Assembly: GCA_032718475.1 (NCBI GenBank) | Contig: JAUCBJ010001346.1 | Location: forward strand, 16,475-80,474 | Source of the DNA: Nemertoderma westbladi | Lineage: Eukaryota; Xenacoelomorpha; Nemertodermatida; Nemertodermatidae | Length of the DNA stretch: 64,000 nucleotides | Direction of reading: 5' to 3' | Shown: positions 12,260 to 23,759 of the stretch, piece after piece | Layout: every line of letters starts with the position of its first letter | Numbering within the stretch: position 1 is the first letter of the stretch | Notes under the pieces: generated by a model | Database searches by the model: none | Told to the model about the DNA's origin: nothing | The model's input: only the letters and a program-made list of their open reading frames with translations | Made by a program: the position numbers and the translations under genes

Positions 12260-13940
12260 CTTTCGTTGTTACCTATAGGTGATTATTTTAAATCTGTCTG
12301 TCTGTAAATCGTCTTTGCAGATAGAGCATGAGCACTCAGAAAATTAAGGTACTGTTTAATGTAGTATGTACTACTGCTACTGCAGCACTGGTGCTGACAC
12401 TGACAACTGTACCTCTACTGCCGAATGTGGATGTAAGTTTTTATTATAAATAAATGGGCAAAACAATCGACGTATCGACATAATGTTGCAATACATAACT
12501 GCAATGCATTGCATTGCAGCATTGCAGTTTTACAATATTACAAGACAGTACCTAGCACGTAGCACCCCTATCAATACTACTGTACACAGTAGGCCTATGG
12601 ATGAATAGTAAACAGGACTTGAATAGTACTCTAAGTCCATCCAGCCAGATGCCATGGGAAAGTGCTCTATATTCACTATTACTACAGTACTATATAACCT
12701 TGTGTACGGTAGTCGTTCTTGTACAGTCTTTGTGTGTCGAACACACACTATACAGTAGGCTACCATATCAAAGGAAGTGATGTGCTTTTCATGTACAATA
12801 TGACAGTACGATAACAATACCGAACAGTAACTGCCGGTAGGCCTTACTACTGTACATGTAATATTAGTGGTGCAATCGAAACACTTTCAGTATCCCGGTA
12901 CACAGACAGTACACTGTACTGTCTGTACCAGTACCGGTACTTCAACAGATCTGAAGTTTACAATGTCCGGGCTCAGTACACATTTATTTTTTGTGGCATT
13001 TTAATTCGAATTATAGCCATTAGCCAGATTGTAAGTAGGGCCTTATCGCCCCTTGCATCTTTTCCGTCCCTGGTATGATAATTAATTCGCGTGCTATCTC
13101 GTGGATAGAAATCTCTTTGGAGTTTTTGCGCGCGCAATAATGTAATAATGGCATTTTATCGCGCGCTAAAACTCTAAATATATTGGGGGTGCATAATGCA
13201 GTAACTCAGGAAATACGTAATTATAATACTTGTGCTATGATTTAGCTGTTATAGGGCTTTAACTCTATATTGTTGTATTTATTCCGCGCGCTGTGATTGG
13301 TTGTAATGGGGTGCGTTTTTATTCAATGTGGGAAGGGTTTTCTTCTTGTCTATAATACTGTAGAGTTGTTGATTCTCGAAAAAATTGTTGGGCTAGAAAC
13401 AATCGTATAAGGGGTAAGAAGGTGCTGTAAATCGTGTGACGTGGTGTGTTTTTGGTAAAAACACGTGGAAACGATCGAAATGGTATGCCAGGGAAGCCAA
13501 TTTTGAAAATCGGCTGTGAATGGTTGCTACTGCACATACTGTATTTTGACGTCACTACGCAGTGTTCTGATAATTTATTATATTGGTTTCTATTGAGGGT
13601 GATTTTAGATCATTCAACGTCTCGCTGTTAATCTTGCTGTTACTACACTTTTTGTTTATACAGTATGTAAGGATGTAATCCTCCAGCTTTGGTTTGGTTC
13701 CATTATGGTATTGAAAGGTCCATCGCTTATAATATTAATAATATTTAAATTTATATATAGCAGCTCCCTTTCCTATAGTTTGTTCAAGGCGCATTATAAT
13801 ACAAATAACCAACACTGTAAACTGTATATGATGTAAAATAAATTCTCATGAGGATACGAAATACAAATATAAATATACAGTATATTCAAATAGATATACA
13901 AATACAATTGCGCACCCAATTTTACAATTACTGATTACGA
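12260..13940. other. No gene recognised; region upstream of flotillin-2
   Basis: This stretch should contain the 5' UTR and promoter of flotillin-2. I cannot place a TATA box or transcription start. The sequence is rich in tacagta/tactgta words. A few short open frames look accidental. Confidence 0.5.
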
Positions 13941-14222
13941 TTATATAAAGCAGTTAATATGAGTCTGGGGGGTCTGCACCCTGAAGACCAGCACCATCCC
14001 GAAATCCCAGTCCCCTCCAAGATCTGCGACTCCCTCACAGGCGCGCAGTGAGTTGGTGCACAACAGCGCGAACTGGAGGTGCCTGTGGACACCGCCCATC
14101 ACCGGGGCCAACCCTCGCCAACACATCCCCTCCAGCCTGGCGATCAGAGTCTCTGCAAAGTGCCGGATGGTTATCTCGGCCTCCTTGCACCAGACGTCGT
14201 CCGTGGTTCCAACAAGGGGAGT
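13941..14222 (-). other. GC-rich coding-like island, function unknown
   Basis: A minus-strand frame stays open for about 280 nt in an island far richer in G+C than its flanks. The peptide includes VWCKEAEITIRHFAETLI, an ATG in the middle (14126), and GGDWDFGMVLVFRVQ. Its composition looks like protein. I see no convincing splice acceptor at its upstream end, and I do not recognise the family. It may be an exon, a transposon fragment or a transferred segment. Plus-strand frames over the same bases are also open but look less protein-like. Confidence 0.35.
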
Positions 14223-14229
14223 TTATTGT

Positions 14230-15620
14230 AGTTTTATCTACACCTCTGGGGCGTCAGTTATGAATAATTGTAAAACGGTGCCTTGGGTCGTTTTAAGAAT
14301 ATTAAGTATACAGTGAGTTACTACAAAGTACAAAGACTCTGTCAGTCTCGGTGAAAAGCAATGGTTGTAACTTCGGACACTGTTAAAAGGTGGTTAACAA
14401 AATATATGAGATAATGTACTGCAATACTGTTCTTTGATTTACTCCCATGAATGAGAAAAGATATAGAAACCGGATAAAAGGTTCAGTGGTCGCTGTGAAG
14501 TTACAGTCGTACCTTTTGGTGTAAATAACATAAAATAGTGAATTAATTTTTAAATAATACTGTACCATTGTGCTGCCATGCTTTGATACCGTAAAATACA
14601 GTATAAGTGTATCTGTGAAGACTTTGGTCTATATACAGTAGTGGTTAGAAGTTATTATAATATTTCCAATCTACCTGCCCGCATTATAACGTATGCAGTA
14701 AATAAACGACATATGCTATAGCACATAAAGTATACTAAATATGTATAAATATACCGTTAGCCGAGGGGATTAGCTGCTTATACTGTAGCAAAGGCTAGTT
14801 TCGCGCAGCTATCGAGCTACTGTAACCAGCTTTCGCCCACGATTCCGGTATGCCCTATACAGTATTGTACTTTTTGTGATAACTGATATACAGATAAATA
14901 GAAATACTTACACCTTTCAGTACTTACAGTGGACAGTGGACACCCCTATCCCCACCCCACCCACCTGCCGATCCTAAGCTACCTATTTATTGCAGATTTG
15001 GAAGTGGCCATTGCATGAGTTTTTTTACCTTACTGATAATATAGATTTCACTTTAATTTCGAGGAGAGATTTATCCATTTTGTTTCAATGTGATGCATGA
15101 AAATGCTAATGATCGTGCGCCTACTGTATAATTAAATTTACTCTAGGTATGATGAACAAATTTTGGGTATGTGACTGAGTACCGTAATTGTGATGAACAT
15201 CATTTTTTGATATAGTGGAAATGATGACGCAAATCGATCTGAAAACGTGATACAGCGTAAAATTTTGTTATCATTAATTCGTACTCGATTTATTAGGGTC
15301 GATCCAGCGCTTCCCCAGTTTATTAGACCTTATGTTATGTATGGATGAATTAGAGAATGGTACAATGTTTTGAGAATCGGGGTCGGAAAAATACGACGCA
15401 ATTTGTAAAAAATCCGGGCAGTTTTAGATATTTTGCTTAAAATATAGTTAATGTGTGCAATCCACGATAGCTTACTGTCTATGTAAACGGTAAACGCCTA
15501 GATATTTTGTAGAATTTGTAAATTTTATTTTGGAGCCGTTAATAAACAAATTATGATCGACACCTTTTTATACCTTTTTAGAATGGTGAAACATTTTGTT
15601 TGGTTTCTTGTCCAGCTTAA
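14230..15620. other. No gene recognised
   Basis: AT-rich sequence with many tacagta words and short accidental frames. I see no element boundary. Confidence 0.5.
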
Positions 15621-15639
15621 TTAACTGTTCTGTATTGAG

Positions 15640-16345
15640 GTGGGTGAATTTCTAGAGTTAATTATCGCCCCTCGTCATGTGATCTTCTTACCGAAATTTC
15701 TAAAGAATATGTTACCCATAGGTCCAGTGCACCTTGGAAAGCTCCTTTTGTTAAGGGTCCAAAAGTTCACGGTGGAATCCCTTGTTATCTCTGATCCGGT
15801 GTTTGTTGGTATCAATTCACATTCTTCCATTAGGTCTAAAAGTAAGTACCATTTCTGTTCGAACGGGTGTTATACAGTAGGTGTTACCCTTGATGTCTTC
15901 TGGGACAATTTGCGCATTCAGGTCACCCACAATGACTTTAACATTGTGTTTCGGAATGTCCTTTATAAGTCCAGTCAGATCTTCATAAAACTTGACTGCT
16001 TGTTCTGGCTCTGAGGCATTATATTGGTTGGATTGCAACAACATACTGTTATTTTGGGATTCCCATCAAATATTGCAATTATTGCTCTGAAATTTATTGA
16101 TTTTATGTTGTTTAGAGTGAAAATTGAAGATTGAGAAGTGAAAATTGGTTTAGCAGAATTCCTCCTCCACCAATTGATGCTTGGCCGAATTTCTTACTGC
16201 TGAGCTTGTTACTAACGTCCATCCATTTCCAATGTCATTGTACTTCATGGCAGTGTCTTCATGACAAATCCGATGTTCTTGGATACAGATGATGTCGATG
16301 TTATATTCCATTGCCTTGCCAGAGCTACCATGTCACCCTGTTTGT
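15640..16345 (-). pseudogene. LINE apurinic-type endonuclease fragment
   Basis: Minus-strand peptides match the endonuclease/exonuclease/phosphatase domain of non-LTR retrotransposons, in order: IICIQEHRICHED (catalytic Glu region), GGGGILLNQ, and VKVIVGDLNAQI (the GDxN signature). A C-terminal piece follows. The frame is broken several times. The domain nicks the target DNA to prime reverse transcription. No reverse transcriptase follows downstream (to the left), so this is an isolated fragment, perhaps of the same family as the LINEs at 20 and 44 kb. Confidence 0.75.
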
Positions 16346-16694
16346 TACCAACGACTCAGGTTATGGGGTAATATTAAGAACAAGCCCTTGGAGGTTGGAG
16401 GGAAGCCAACACAGAAATTGGCGACCCAATATAATAACAATAGTAGATCGGTCGGCGGCACTGAATTTACCATTAAGTAAGGGTAAAATACCTCACCCAA
16501 TATCACACGGGAAACACCAGTGCAATTTATACTATGTATATGTATCTTAGATACTTTAATCGGTGCAATGCCATTATTAGTTCAGTTGTGTGAAAGTTTT
16601 CGATAGAGTTATGTTAGTGAACTAAGAAGTTCTTACTGGTTTTTGTCAGTAGGCCTACGATTTCACGATTAATTCAGCGCAATTCAACATGCAG

Positions 16695-16799
16695 ATTTAT
16701 TAGTAAACTTAGTGACATTATTTTATATCAGCAATTAATACAATACTATATTGTATTAATTGCTGATATAAAATAATGCCATTGAGTTGACTTATAAAT
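16695..16799. repeat. Long palindrome (foldback) with a perfect 30-bp core
   Basis: Arms 16716-16745 and 16749-16778 are perfect reverse complements separated by three bases (cta). Pairing continues outward for about 21 bp per side with five mismatches. The DNA could extrude as a cruciform, or its RNA could form a hairpin. It could also be a MITE reduced to its termini. Confidence 0.9.
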
Positions 16800-17874
16800 C
16801 GATGAGCTTTCAGAGTGCGTGCATTCATTGTAGCTCATTTCAACACGTTGATTCTTCTTCTTATCTACATACTGTATATCTGTCTTTTGACACACCTGGG
16901 ATTGGTTAGTAAGGTTAGTATGCTGGGTTACTAGCCTACCTTCTTATCTCCTTTATATTTCCGCCAGAAATACGTATTACTGTATTTCTCTCTCAGTTCG
17001 TGGGCGCTGTCCTTTACTGATGAGAGGAGTTATTATTTACTATATGGCGCGAAATTCTGAAAACAACTATGCCACTTTCCGATAGATTAAATCGTTTCCA
17101 ATTTAATTCTGATATTGGTAATATAATAAACACATTTATCGACAAATATCACAAACTCAGTGCAATTTCGCAAAAATAATATTAAAATAGAAAGGAATCG
17201 ATAAGTAATTATCACGAAGATGTCTAAACTGGTGGAATTATTTCAAAGAATTTGTATTTCCCAGTAGTATCTACAGTTAAACAACCAAAGATGTACTGTA
17301 CAATACAGTTATCGTTGTACAGTGGGCCTACAGTAGTCTATATTTATATCTTCCACATGGCATCGCTGATTTGTATTAGGCCAATCAAATATTCTTGGAA
17401 AAAATATCCATGTTCAGCAACAGTTTAGGAACAAATATTTTGAATTCGTTTCAGAACAAAATGAACAACTTCTACCATTATGTTTAGTTTAATGGTCATT
17501 AGTGTGCTACAGTATTGTTGACATTAAACAGAAATATTATGGAAATTCGGCTAGTGTGTTTAGTAACCTAAGAAACTAAGTAAACATTGTAAATCCGACT
17601 AGATATTAATTGAAAAATATTTTTTATGATCCCTTTTTTTGATCATTATGACCCCTTTTTTCATAATGTACCGGTTCCTACTACTACTAGCAGTACCGGT
17701 GTTTGTATTACTATAGTATTACAGTATAGTACCCATTAGGTAACGCCTCATTATTATAGGCGTGCGGACTTTGGTTTTGGGGTGCTGATGCTGAGTCTTA
17801 GGTAATGATGCGGAACCATGCGTATAGTATAGTTTACGGTACTGTGTAAGCATTAACCCTGTAACCGCGGATGT

Positions 17875-18120
17875 CTCGATTTCTGTTGTTTATTGTTTTG
17901 GTTAGAAAAACCTGACTCGTTAAACTTATAATTTCCCTCAATGGGTAAAGTGTGATCGTTTATTGCTTTGGTTAGAAAAACCCGCCTCTGTAACCTGATC
18001 CTATCCATCAATTGGTAAAGTGATCGTTTATTGTTTTGGTTAGAAAAGCCCGCCACTGTAACCTGCCCCCAAAGGGTAAAGTGATCGTCATCGATTGTTG
18101 TTTTGGTTAGAAAAATTCCT
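17875..18120 (+). repeat. Four tandem copies of a ~66-bp unit
   Basis: Each unit starts near gtttattgttttggttag and carries a ctgtaacctg-like block and a gggtaaagtgatcg-like end. The last copy is partial. The gtttattgttttggtt...ctgtaacctg pair also occurs inside the MITE-like elements at 32.7 and 34.6 kb, so the unit probably derives from that family. Confidence 0.8.
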
Positions 18121-19780
18121 CATAGCTTTTAAATGCCATCTTGTGTGCATGTTAAGGTTACAGAGTTAATTTAATTAAATTGTATTTTGTACTGTCTGAA
18201 TGTAGTGTGTATTTAATTTATTATAACTTCATTAAAACTGAGTAGGACTGAAAGTCGTTTACTGTGTGAATTACAGTCTGGATGTTGTTTCAGTACAGTC
18301 TGAATGTCGAAAAAAAATGGGGTAATAAAAATAATTTCTAAAAAATAGGGGTAAAAAGAGTAATAAAAGGTGTCAAAATGAGCAGAAACGGGGTCATAAA
18401 AAATAACTGCCATATTAATTCGCGTTCATATTACAGTACCACCTTGTCTGTTTTTGACTAACAAGTTGTTTTGCTGTATCGCCATTCGAAACTAAGATAT
18501 GATGATTTGATAATTTACCTACTGTACAGCACCTGCGGTATATAAATGAACTGATCCTTCTTTCTGTAATTTATCGACCTTTCAAGTTTTTTAACAGAAT
18601 AATTTATTTTGGTACTCCAGTGACATTATCTCCACCTGGTCGCTCCTCCCTGGTCACCAAAACCATAACCTTGTCTTTGCCATTCTAATTATTGGAATGT
18701 CGACGACACATGTACCAATGTACTGTACAGTACGAATTTAATTATCCATTCCCGTGGATCCGTATTGGACCACATGGTTCCATTCCAAGTGTACCTACAG
18801 TATCTACTCTGAAAATCGTAGTATTTTTTAATCACCCTTATGGGACCGCGGCGATCATCAAAGCTAGCGAACGACCTACGGTAGTCGACAGACACGTTGT
18901 ATATAAGATTCCATGAAGCTGTGGTAAAAATATATAGGTCAGTCTACAGTATGTAGACCTACTCTTGTGATGTTTGTATTGTTGAACATGATGCGACAAC
19001 ATTCCCTGAGTGTAAAATGTCCATGAATAATAATTGTATACAATGTACGAACAACCTGCAGTAGCAATTGTATTTCAATCTTTCAACCATTTGTTCACTC
19101 ATTTTATTATTAACTTAAAGTAGAGCAAATATCAACGAACTTACATTACAGTAAGATTATAATAATGGAATCCCAAACTTAGGAAATTACAGTAAGGTAG
19201 GGGTGTATAATACATACAGTAGCATATGAGTCATGTTGTCTCGCATAATAATAGATCAGCCTTGGTTATAATAAAATAATATATATTTGATTTAAATACA
19301 GCAGCACTGTATTTCTCGCTATCTCGATAGGGAATATATCCACGAACGAGAGCAAGTGAGTTAGTGAAGTATATGTTTGGCCTTATCGAAAAAAGGTACC
19401 GGTAGCGGTAGGCCTATCGTGTACCGGTACACGCACATGCCCCATCTCGCAATTGTGCGCTTCCTTGTCCATTGCCTTCGCGCGCTGATGCCTTATATCA
19501 GCATAATATTCAACAAATTCGAACGAGTTCATATAGTAGGCCTAGACTGACTTATATATTTTACAAGTGATATTGATAAAATATCAGTTCGATTCCAGTA
19601 TTTATTACAGAATGAAAGTGCAGTTACCTGGTACCATTTAACTTTACCAATGATAAGCCCAATAAGTCCGATATTAGTGTGTCTCTTTATGTTCCAGATG
19701 GAACAAAATGCTGACTTAGAAGGGTTTTCACCAAAAGACTGGTTATGGTTCGTCGATGACACTTGGAGTACAGTATGCTC
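18121..19780. other. No gene recognised
   Basis: AT-rich sequence with short accidental frames. Two TAGGCCTA palindromes lie near 19411 and 19541. Nothing else is visible. Confidence 0.5.
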
Positions 19781-19794
19781 TATCTATAATCGGC

Positions 19795-20158
19795 CTGCTG
19801 CATTGAAGCTGCACATTGTGATGCTATGTCGGCTTAACAGAAAAATTTTGCCACCACCATGCAATCCACAATTGGCAAGCCCAATGCAGCGTGCATTAAG
19901 AATGCTATGCCGGCTTATCAACAAAGTTGCACCGCCACAACTCCCTATCCACCACGGCTTTCGCGAGATCATCCACATCTTCAAGGTCAGTGTCCTTTAG
20001 GAGACCCCTAGATCCCTTCTTATAATAAAATCCTTTAGGAGAGGTCTCATCTCAATAAAGTCATGGGCTGTCCACCATGCTTATTTTCGCCGTGGGGCTG
20101 CCAAAGCACTAGATTGTGAAGAGGCTGGTCCTCACAGAGAAAACAGTGTCCTACAAAG
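19795..20158 (-). mobile_element. LINE 3'-end fragment, inverted against its neighbour
   Basis: The sequence matches, in minus orientation, the 3' end of the LINE at 43855-45890: ctatgccggcttatcaac, catcttcaaggtcagtgtcc, aagtcatgggctgtccacca and ctggtcctcac. It also has an extra 3' block (ccaccatgcaatccacaa) shared with the fragment at 58215. It abuts, tail outward, a plus-strand fragment of the same family that starts at 20159. Confidence 0.75.
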
Positions 20159-21219
20159 CAGTATACGATGGTTCGACAACATTTGTGTCTACTGTTGACG
20201 GTGACACAGAACCATTTGAAGTGTTATGGGGCGTCCTCCAGGGAGACACACTTGCACCATTCTTGTTCATAATTGTTGTTGACTATGTTCTACGCATGTC
20301 CTTAGATCATCATAATGGTGATGGGGTGATGATAACTCCACCTACTGGCTCCAGAAGTTGAGGAAATCCTGCCAAGTACCTAACTGGTCTAGACTTTGCT
20401 GATGACTTAGGAGTACTCTCAGAATCACTAGAGGGAGCCCAACGGCTCCTCAGCTCATTAGAACATGCTGCTTCTAGTGTTGGGTTTTTTATTAACTCCA
20501 GAAAGACCAAAATTTTGACAGTTAACTTTGAAAGTCCTCAGCAAGTCTCTGATCGGATGAGCATAAGCTCAAAAGATGGTATGCTTGTGCATGTGGGTGA
20601 CTTCTGTTACCTGGGATCATGGATCCGGAAGTCAGGTGAGGACCTTCGAATACGTAAGGGAAAGGCATGGGCAGCCTTGAATAGGCTTTCCAGGATTTGG
20701 AAGTCACCGAGAATTAATCGGAAACTTAAGGTCCGGTTATTTAGAGCAGCAGTAGTTCCAGTACTCCTCTATGGGAGTCCATGCCGGGCTCTAACTGCTG
20801 AGGACAACAAATCTCTGGACGGCACATTCAAAAGAATGCTACGCCGGGTTCATTGTGTTAAGTTCAATGCACACATCTTTAACCAGACACTATATAACAT
20901 TGGAGGTGTCTCATTGGATCCCCCAAGCTTGCCACTAGAACAAAATCGCCTCCGCTTTGCAGGACATTGCTTTCGCCGTGAGGACCAGCCAGTGCATAAT
21001 CTTGTACTTTGGCAGCCTCATGGAGTGAATAAACATGGTGGACAGCCCATGACTTTCTTTAGACGCATCTTAAAGGACACTGGCCTTGAAGATGCGGATG
21101 ATCTAGCAAATGTCATGGGTGATAGGGAGTTGTGGCGGTGCAATTTTGTCGATAAGCCGGCACAGCATTCTTAAAAATGCAGCTGCAATGCAGCATGCCG
21201 ATCCTAGTAGTAGTAGTAC
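20159..21219 (+). pseudogene. 5'-truncated LINE: C-terminal half of a reverse transcriptase
   Basis: The peptide begins inside the reverse transcriptase at VYDGSTTFVSTVDG. It runs through motif B (GVLQGDTLAPFLFII), the DFADD catalytic box and the thumb/C-terminal region (RLRFAGHCFRREDQP). One in-frame TGA lies near 20359, where the 44-kb copy has CGA, a CpG-type decay. The rest reads open to the stop near 21172. The element ends in a (TAG)n tail at 21205-21219. The endonuclease and the 5' half of the polymerase are missing. The clade looks RTE-like, but I cannot settle it by eye. Confidence 0.85.
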
Positions 21220-21302
21220 AAAGCGGGGGCGGCTTTGCAAGGCCAAGCTTGGGGGAACCAATGAAACACCTTCAATTTTATATAGTGTCTGGTTGGAGAC
21301 TT

Positions 21303-21470
21303 AATGTATGCTGATGATATATGCTTCATTTCAAATTAACTACTGGGTTAACAGTGCCTGTTAGATTGTTGTGCAAAATTCACTATCACTCATAATATTA
21401 TATTTAATTTAAAGAAAACTAAAGTAATGTTTATTATTCCATTAGGTTGTACGTTAAAATACTTTGCCAT
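21303..21470 (+). pseudogene. Small fragment of a second LINE (YADD box)
   Basis: The plus-strand translation gives MYADDICFISN, a stop, and a frame shift, then LLDCCAKFTITHNIIFNLKK. This is the usual spacing of the YADD catalytic box and the following helix in CR1/jockey-type reverse transcriptases. It is a different family from the adjacent LINE. Only about 55 codons remain. Confidence 0.55.
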
Positions 21471-22490
21471 GATTGACTTGGTCCCCATTCTCCGGGCCCC
21501 AATTTTCCAGCTCCAATAACAAACAATAGAATTGTGCCCGGACAATTCGGACAAATAATCCCATTTAAAAATGCTGGAGCGAAAATAAACAGAGTGAGCA
21601 AAATCAAGGAAAAAATATGTGAGGAATATAAATAAATATAATATTTAATAATTCGAGGTATCATCGAGGTATCATTCGCTGTAGGCCATTTTATTATATT
21701 TAATTTTTAAATCGATAATTCTATTTTATCCCAAAAATTATAAAAAAGTAATCTGCAATCATAATGGTCAGAATAGAATTGAAACAGAAAAATAACAGTG
21801 CTATAATTAATTATAGCCTACTACAGATAATATTTCATTACACTATAATATTATAGTACTAGGGCCTACTACTAAAGCACAGGTATGCAGTTACAGCATA
21901 GCTTAGGTTAACCTTTTCTTTGACAAAATTATATGACAGATAACATTTTGAGTTTCCCCCATGCCAATAATATTTAGCAAACTTTTGAAACAATAAAAAT
22001 TGCCAAAAACTACTCAGAACTATCAATTTATTTTAAGGTCCCTTTCTTCAAATGCCGCCACAAAAAATAAAGTTCTGTACAGCAAAACTCTACACATGAA
22101 AGTAACTAATTTCTTACCCACCCTGAGCAAAAAGCTCGCATAAATGATAAACTAATTATTGTCAGTTTATATCCGTATATTCCATTCTAGAACAGACAAT
22201 AATTCTAGAATATAGAGAGAACTTCCCCTTTGCTTAATATATTTTATATAAGAGTACATGTAATATTAAAATTAGAAATGTAGAAAGTTGATTATAATGT
22301 TTAAACAAGTAAATTAATTAATAAATACTATATTCTAGAAGTCCTTGCTTTAAATAGGAAATTATCTTTGTCAGAGAAAACTGAAAAAATTGTACTACAG
22401 TACAATACTTTATAGAAATTATCATGGGGGGAAATACGACTGAAAAACGTTTGAAACAAACGCATTTCATCCAAATTGAGCATCTATTGT
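21471..22490. other. No gene recognised
   Basis: AT-rich sequence that includes the 3' flank of the membrane protein exon at 22493. No clear polyadenylation signal can be assigned. Confidence 0.45.
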
Positions 22491-22492
22491 AA

Positions 22493-23365
22493 TTAAATAT
22501 TCATAGTGTATTTAACAACATTCATATTTCCAGCAGCCATGTCTACCAACGCATTGTCAAACTCGCCAGAGTCACGATGAAGTTCAATTTGGGCGGCTTC
22601 CTCTGTGGATCTAGCGAAGGGTTGGCTGATATGCGGTCCCTGACCCTGTTGCAACGAAGAACTACACGAATCGTCCGAGTATGAATCGAGGTAGTGCACG
22701 TAGGGAAGTTCGGAGGGGTGCATTATCTCCCGTGGGATGGGTGTGCGTTTAGGACGTAACGGGTTGTGCGGAATACGTTTTGGGAGTGGGTATCGCATGG
22801 AATCCGCCCCACGACAGCTGCACAACATCTGCATGTTGCACACGACCGGAGAGTCAACCTCTGACAACTCAGTTATATCATTTTCAGCTACTTGCGCATT
22901 ACCATTTTTTGGTGGGAATAACTCTGGGAATATTGCAGCAGCAACTGGGATACTATATTTGTCGCCGGCGAATTTCGCACGGTATTCTGACTCCATCGGC
23001 ACTCCAAAGACCAAACCTGCAGTGGCAGCTGCTAAAATCCCCGAACTCTTATTACATTTCTTAGGTTTTTTTCGTGGTTGATCATCTTTGTTGAAAATGT
23101 AGTTTTTATAAACACGGTACAATATACAGCAAAGTATTCCTACAACCGCTATCACTATCAGCCAAGGGTACCACTTCGCGAATACAGATGGCGATTGTTC
23201 GTCAGCCACAATGCTCTGTACCGTAGAATTTTCCGTGTTGCAACATAGCAGCGTTCCGTTGTCCTCACGTCGCTCGCAACATGTGTTAATATCCTTGAAA
23301 CATAGAACCTCAATAGGGTTGCCGTTGTCACCCTTGCATGTTAATGAATCTTTTCCATCTTCCAT
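22493..23365 (-). CDS. Single-pass membrane protein with a six-cysteine N-terminal region
   Basis: These 290 codons are uninterrupted in AT-rich DNA and have clear protein-like composition. Residues 1-65 are a short hydrophilic region with six cysteines in the order C, C, CC, CC (LTCKG, VLCFK, NTCCER, TLLCCN). Residues about 66-90 are one hydrophobic segment (WYPWLIVIAVVGILCC), followed by a basic stretch (PRKKPKKC) that suggests an outside-in orientation. The remaining 200 residues are Pro/Ser-rich and probably cytoplasmic. The cysteine order just before a single membrane span resembles the STMC6 grouping (Shisa, WBP1/VOPP1, CYYR1), but I cannot confirm homology. No signal peptide is encoded here. 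A tttttcttag acceptor-like site at about 23391-23400 and an open stretch before the ATG hint that an upstream exon supplies it. Confidence 0.7.
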   Translation of the reverse strand: MEDGKDSLTCKGDNGNPIEVLCFKDINTCCERREDNGTLLCCNTENSTVQSIVADEQSPSVFAKWYPWLIVIAVVGILCCILYRVYKNYIFNKDDQPRKKPKKCNKSSGILAAATAGLVFGVPMESEYRAKFAGDKYSIPVAAAIFPELFPPKNGNAQVAENDITELSEVDSPVVCNMQMLCSCRGADSMRYPLPKRIPHNPLRPKRTPIPREIMHPSELPYVHYLDSYSDDSCSSSLQQGQGPHISQPFARSTEEAAQIELHRDSGEFDNALVDMAAGNMNVVKYTMNI

Positions 23366-23524
23366 CGCATATTCACTTGATTATCTAAGAAAAATTAAAA
23401 TAATTTTAGAATTTTTACTGAAGTTAAAAAGTCGCATAAAAGTAAAGTAACAAAACGACCCTTTTAATCAGGAGGCCACAAAGATGTGTGTCCTGTGTAA
23501 CTGTTATATTCTTCATCCTATTCA

Positions 23525-23640
23525 GCTTCCTTTTTAGCGCGGCAGTGGAGATTGTGCTGCCGATTACATTACTTGCGGGACTGCTGTTCCTACTGCTGCG
23601 GACACGAGATCTCCAGGGGTGGCACATGTTGTCAATGTTA
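23525..23640 (+). other. Possible exon encoding a hydrophobic segment
   Basis: After a pyrimidine-rich tract ending in tttttag, a plus-strand frame reads AAVEIVLPITLLAGLLFLLL and is open to 23643. It resembles a transmembrane helix, a little like the first one in ABCA transporters, but the stretch is short and no good donor follows. This could be chance. Confidence 0.25.
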
Positions 23641-23759
23641 TGAACACAATGTGGGGCGAGTCAAAACTGCGAGCCATCAGCGAACTGTTATAATTACACT
23701 ATGGCCGTTTTCTAAAAATGTATATATATGTGTGTGTGTGTGTCGGGAGCCATAATTGT

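Noticed and set aside
12326-12432. A possible small first exon on the plus strand, divergent from flotillin-2
   Set aside because: On careful reading the frame meets a TAG after 12 codons.
22737-23081. Plus-strand frames opposite the membrane protein exon
   Set aside because: They are shadows of the minus-strand gene, with poor composition and no motifs.
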